DNA of 15,994 nt from Candidatus Cloacimonadota bacterium (GTDB lineage Bacteria > Cloacimonadota > Cloacimonadia > Cloacimonadales > Cloacimonadaceae): NCBI GenBank assembly GCA_028703735.1, contig JAQVMI010000006.1, forward strand, positions 1 to 15,994, given 5' to 3'. Below are positions 15,740-15,994 of this stretch, piece by piece (the stretch's first letter is position 1; each line of letters starts with the position of its first letter). The notes under the pieces were generated by a model that saw nothing but the letters and a program-made list of their open reading frames with translations, did no database searches and was not told where the DNA came from. Position numbers and translations under genes: made by a program.

Positions 15740-15795
15740 AAGGATAGCTGACATACTTAGTAACTAATAGTGTGATATAGGTTTAGCGATATTCT

Positions 15796-15826
15796 CCGAA
15801 AACGGATAATAAACCGAAAACGGATA
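15796..15826 (-). promoter_or_regulatory. 13-bp motif copies 2 and 3 (CCGAAAACGGATA twice)
   Basis: Two exact copies at 15796-15808 and 15814-15826 (plus-strand reading), 18 bp apart. Each contains the small palindrome CCG-AAAA-CGG. Together with copy 1 they form a cluster upstream of the promoter that resembles a multi-site binding region for one DNA-binding protein. Confidence 0.5.
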
Positions 15827-15837
15827 GTGAAGCCTCT

Positions 15838-15948
15838 CTCTTGCTCACTCTATTTAAAACAAGTTTTTAGCCACTCAATACCTTCCCAAATATATTTTGC
15901 GAAAGGTGTGGCAGGCTATGTGGAGATAGAGAACAGAGTGAGCAAGAG
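15838..15948. repeat. Perfect 14-bp inverted repeat with an 83-base spacer
   Basis: CTCTTGCTCACTCT at 15838-15851 is the exact reverse complement of AGAGTGAGCAAGAG at 15935-15948. The stretch 15827-15994 has no convincing gene: a 39-codon frame is open from the right edge to TGA at 15877-15875 on the minus strand, but it has no recognisable content. The repeat could be a small-RNA stem, a decayed mobile element with terminal repeats, or a terminator-like structure of an upstream gene outside the window. Confidence 0.5.
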
Positions 15949-15994
15949 CCATGCAAATCCCGCCTTCGGATGGCAGGTAAATCCCGTAAGAGAT

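Noticed and set aside
15875..15994. C-terminal tail of an upstream minus-strand gene (39 codons open from the right edge to TGA)
   Set aside because: Short, no recognisable content, and overlapped by the 14-bp inverted repeat arm. It cannot be supported from this window.

Overview
The window looks like part of an uncultured bacterium of the Fibrobacterota-Chlorobiota-Bacteroidota superphylum. Candidatus Cloacimonadota is the best guess, from the style of its very long secreted proteins: an N-terminal C39-like peptidase, 'W-x-G...NW' solenoid openings, choice-of-anchor D and J domains and terminal fibronectin III domains. This is recognition by eye. No marker gene is present, so the taxonomy is an inference.

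Every credible gene is on the minus strand, so the window reads from right to left. From 15994 to about 15640 there is no convincing gene. This stretch holds a 14-bp inverted repeat, three copies of a 13-bp motif, and a sigma70-like promoter whose -10 box lies inside a dyad. Next come two small, tightly packed genes. The first (15618-15268) encodes a single-domain receiver-like protein lacking the phospho-accepting aspartate. The second (15257-14880) encodes an unrecognised 125-residue protein whose N-terminal 85 residues show a weak HPr-like pattern. Fourteen bases later starts a 3165-residue secreted protein (14865-5368): C39-like cysteine peptidase, PPC-like region, about 1300 residues of beta-solenoid, then alternating choice-of-anchor D and fibronectin III domains.

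After a 98-bp gap with a strong hairpin, a second solenoid protein begins at 5269 and runs off the left edge. Its frame is broken once, near 2032, where one base of a GG pair appears to be missing. The other frame then stays open to base 1 and continues the same repeat family. Read through, the gene encodes at least about 1756 residues. Three copies of a ~620-bp module recur in it, and a diverged copy is present in the large upstream protein.

Spacing suggests one transcription unit: receiver-like, HPr-like(?), giant peptidase/adhesin, and possibly the second solenoid protein. The inferred picture is a cell-surface adhesin locus led by two small cytoplasmic proteins that resemble inactivated signalling domains. 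The most original observations are this pairing, the promoter architecture, the recurring charged linkers between modules, and the single-base frameshift.
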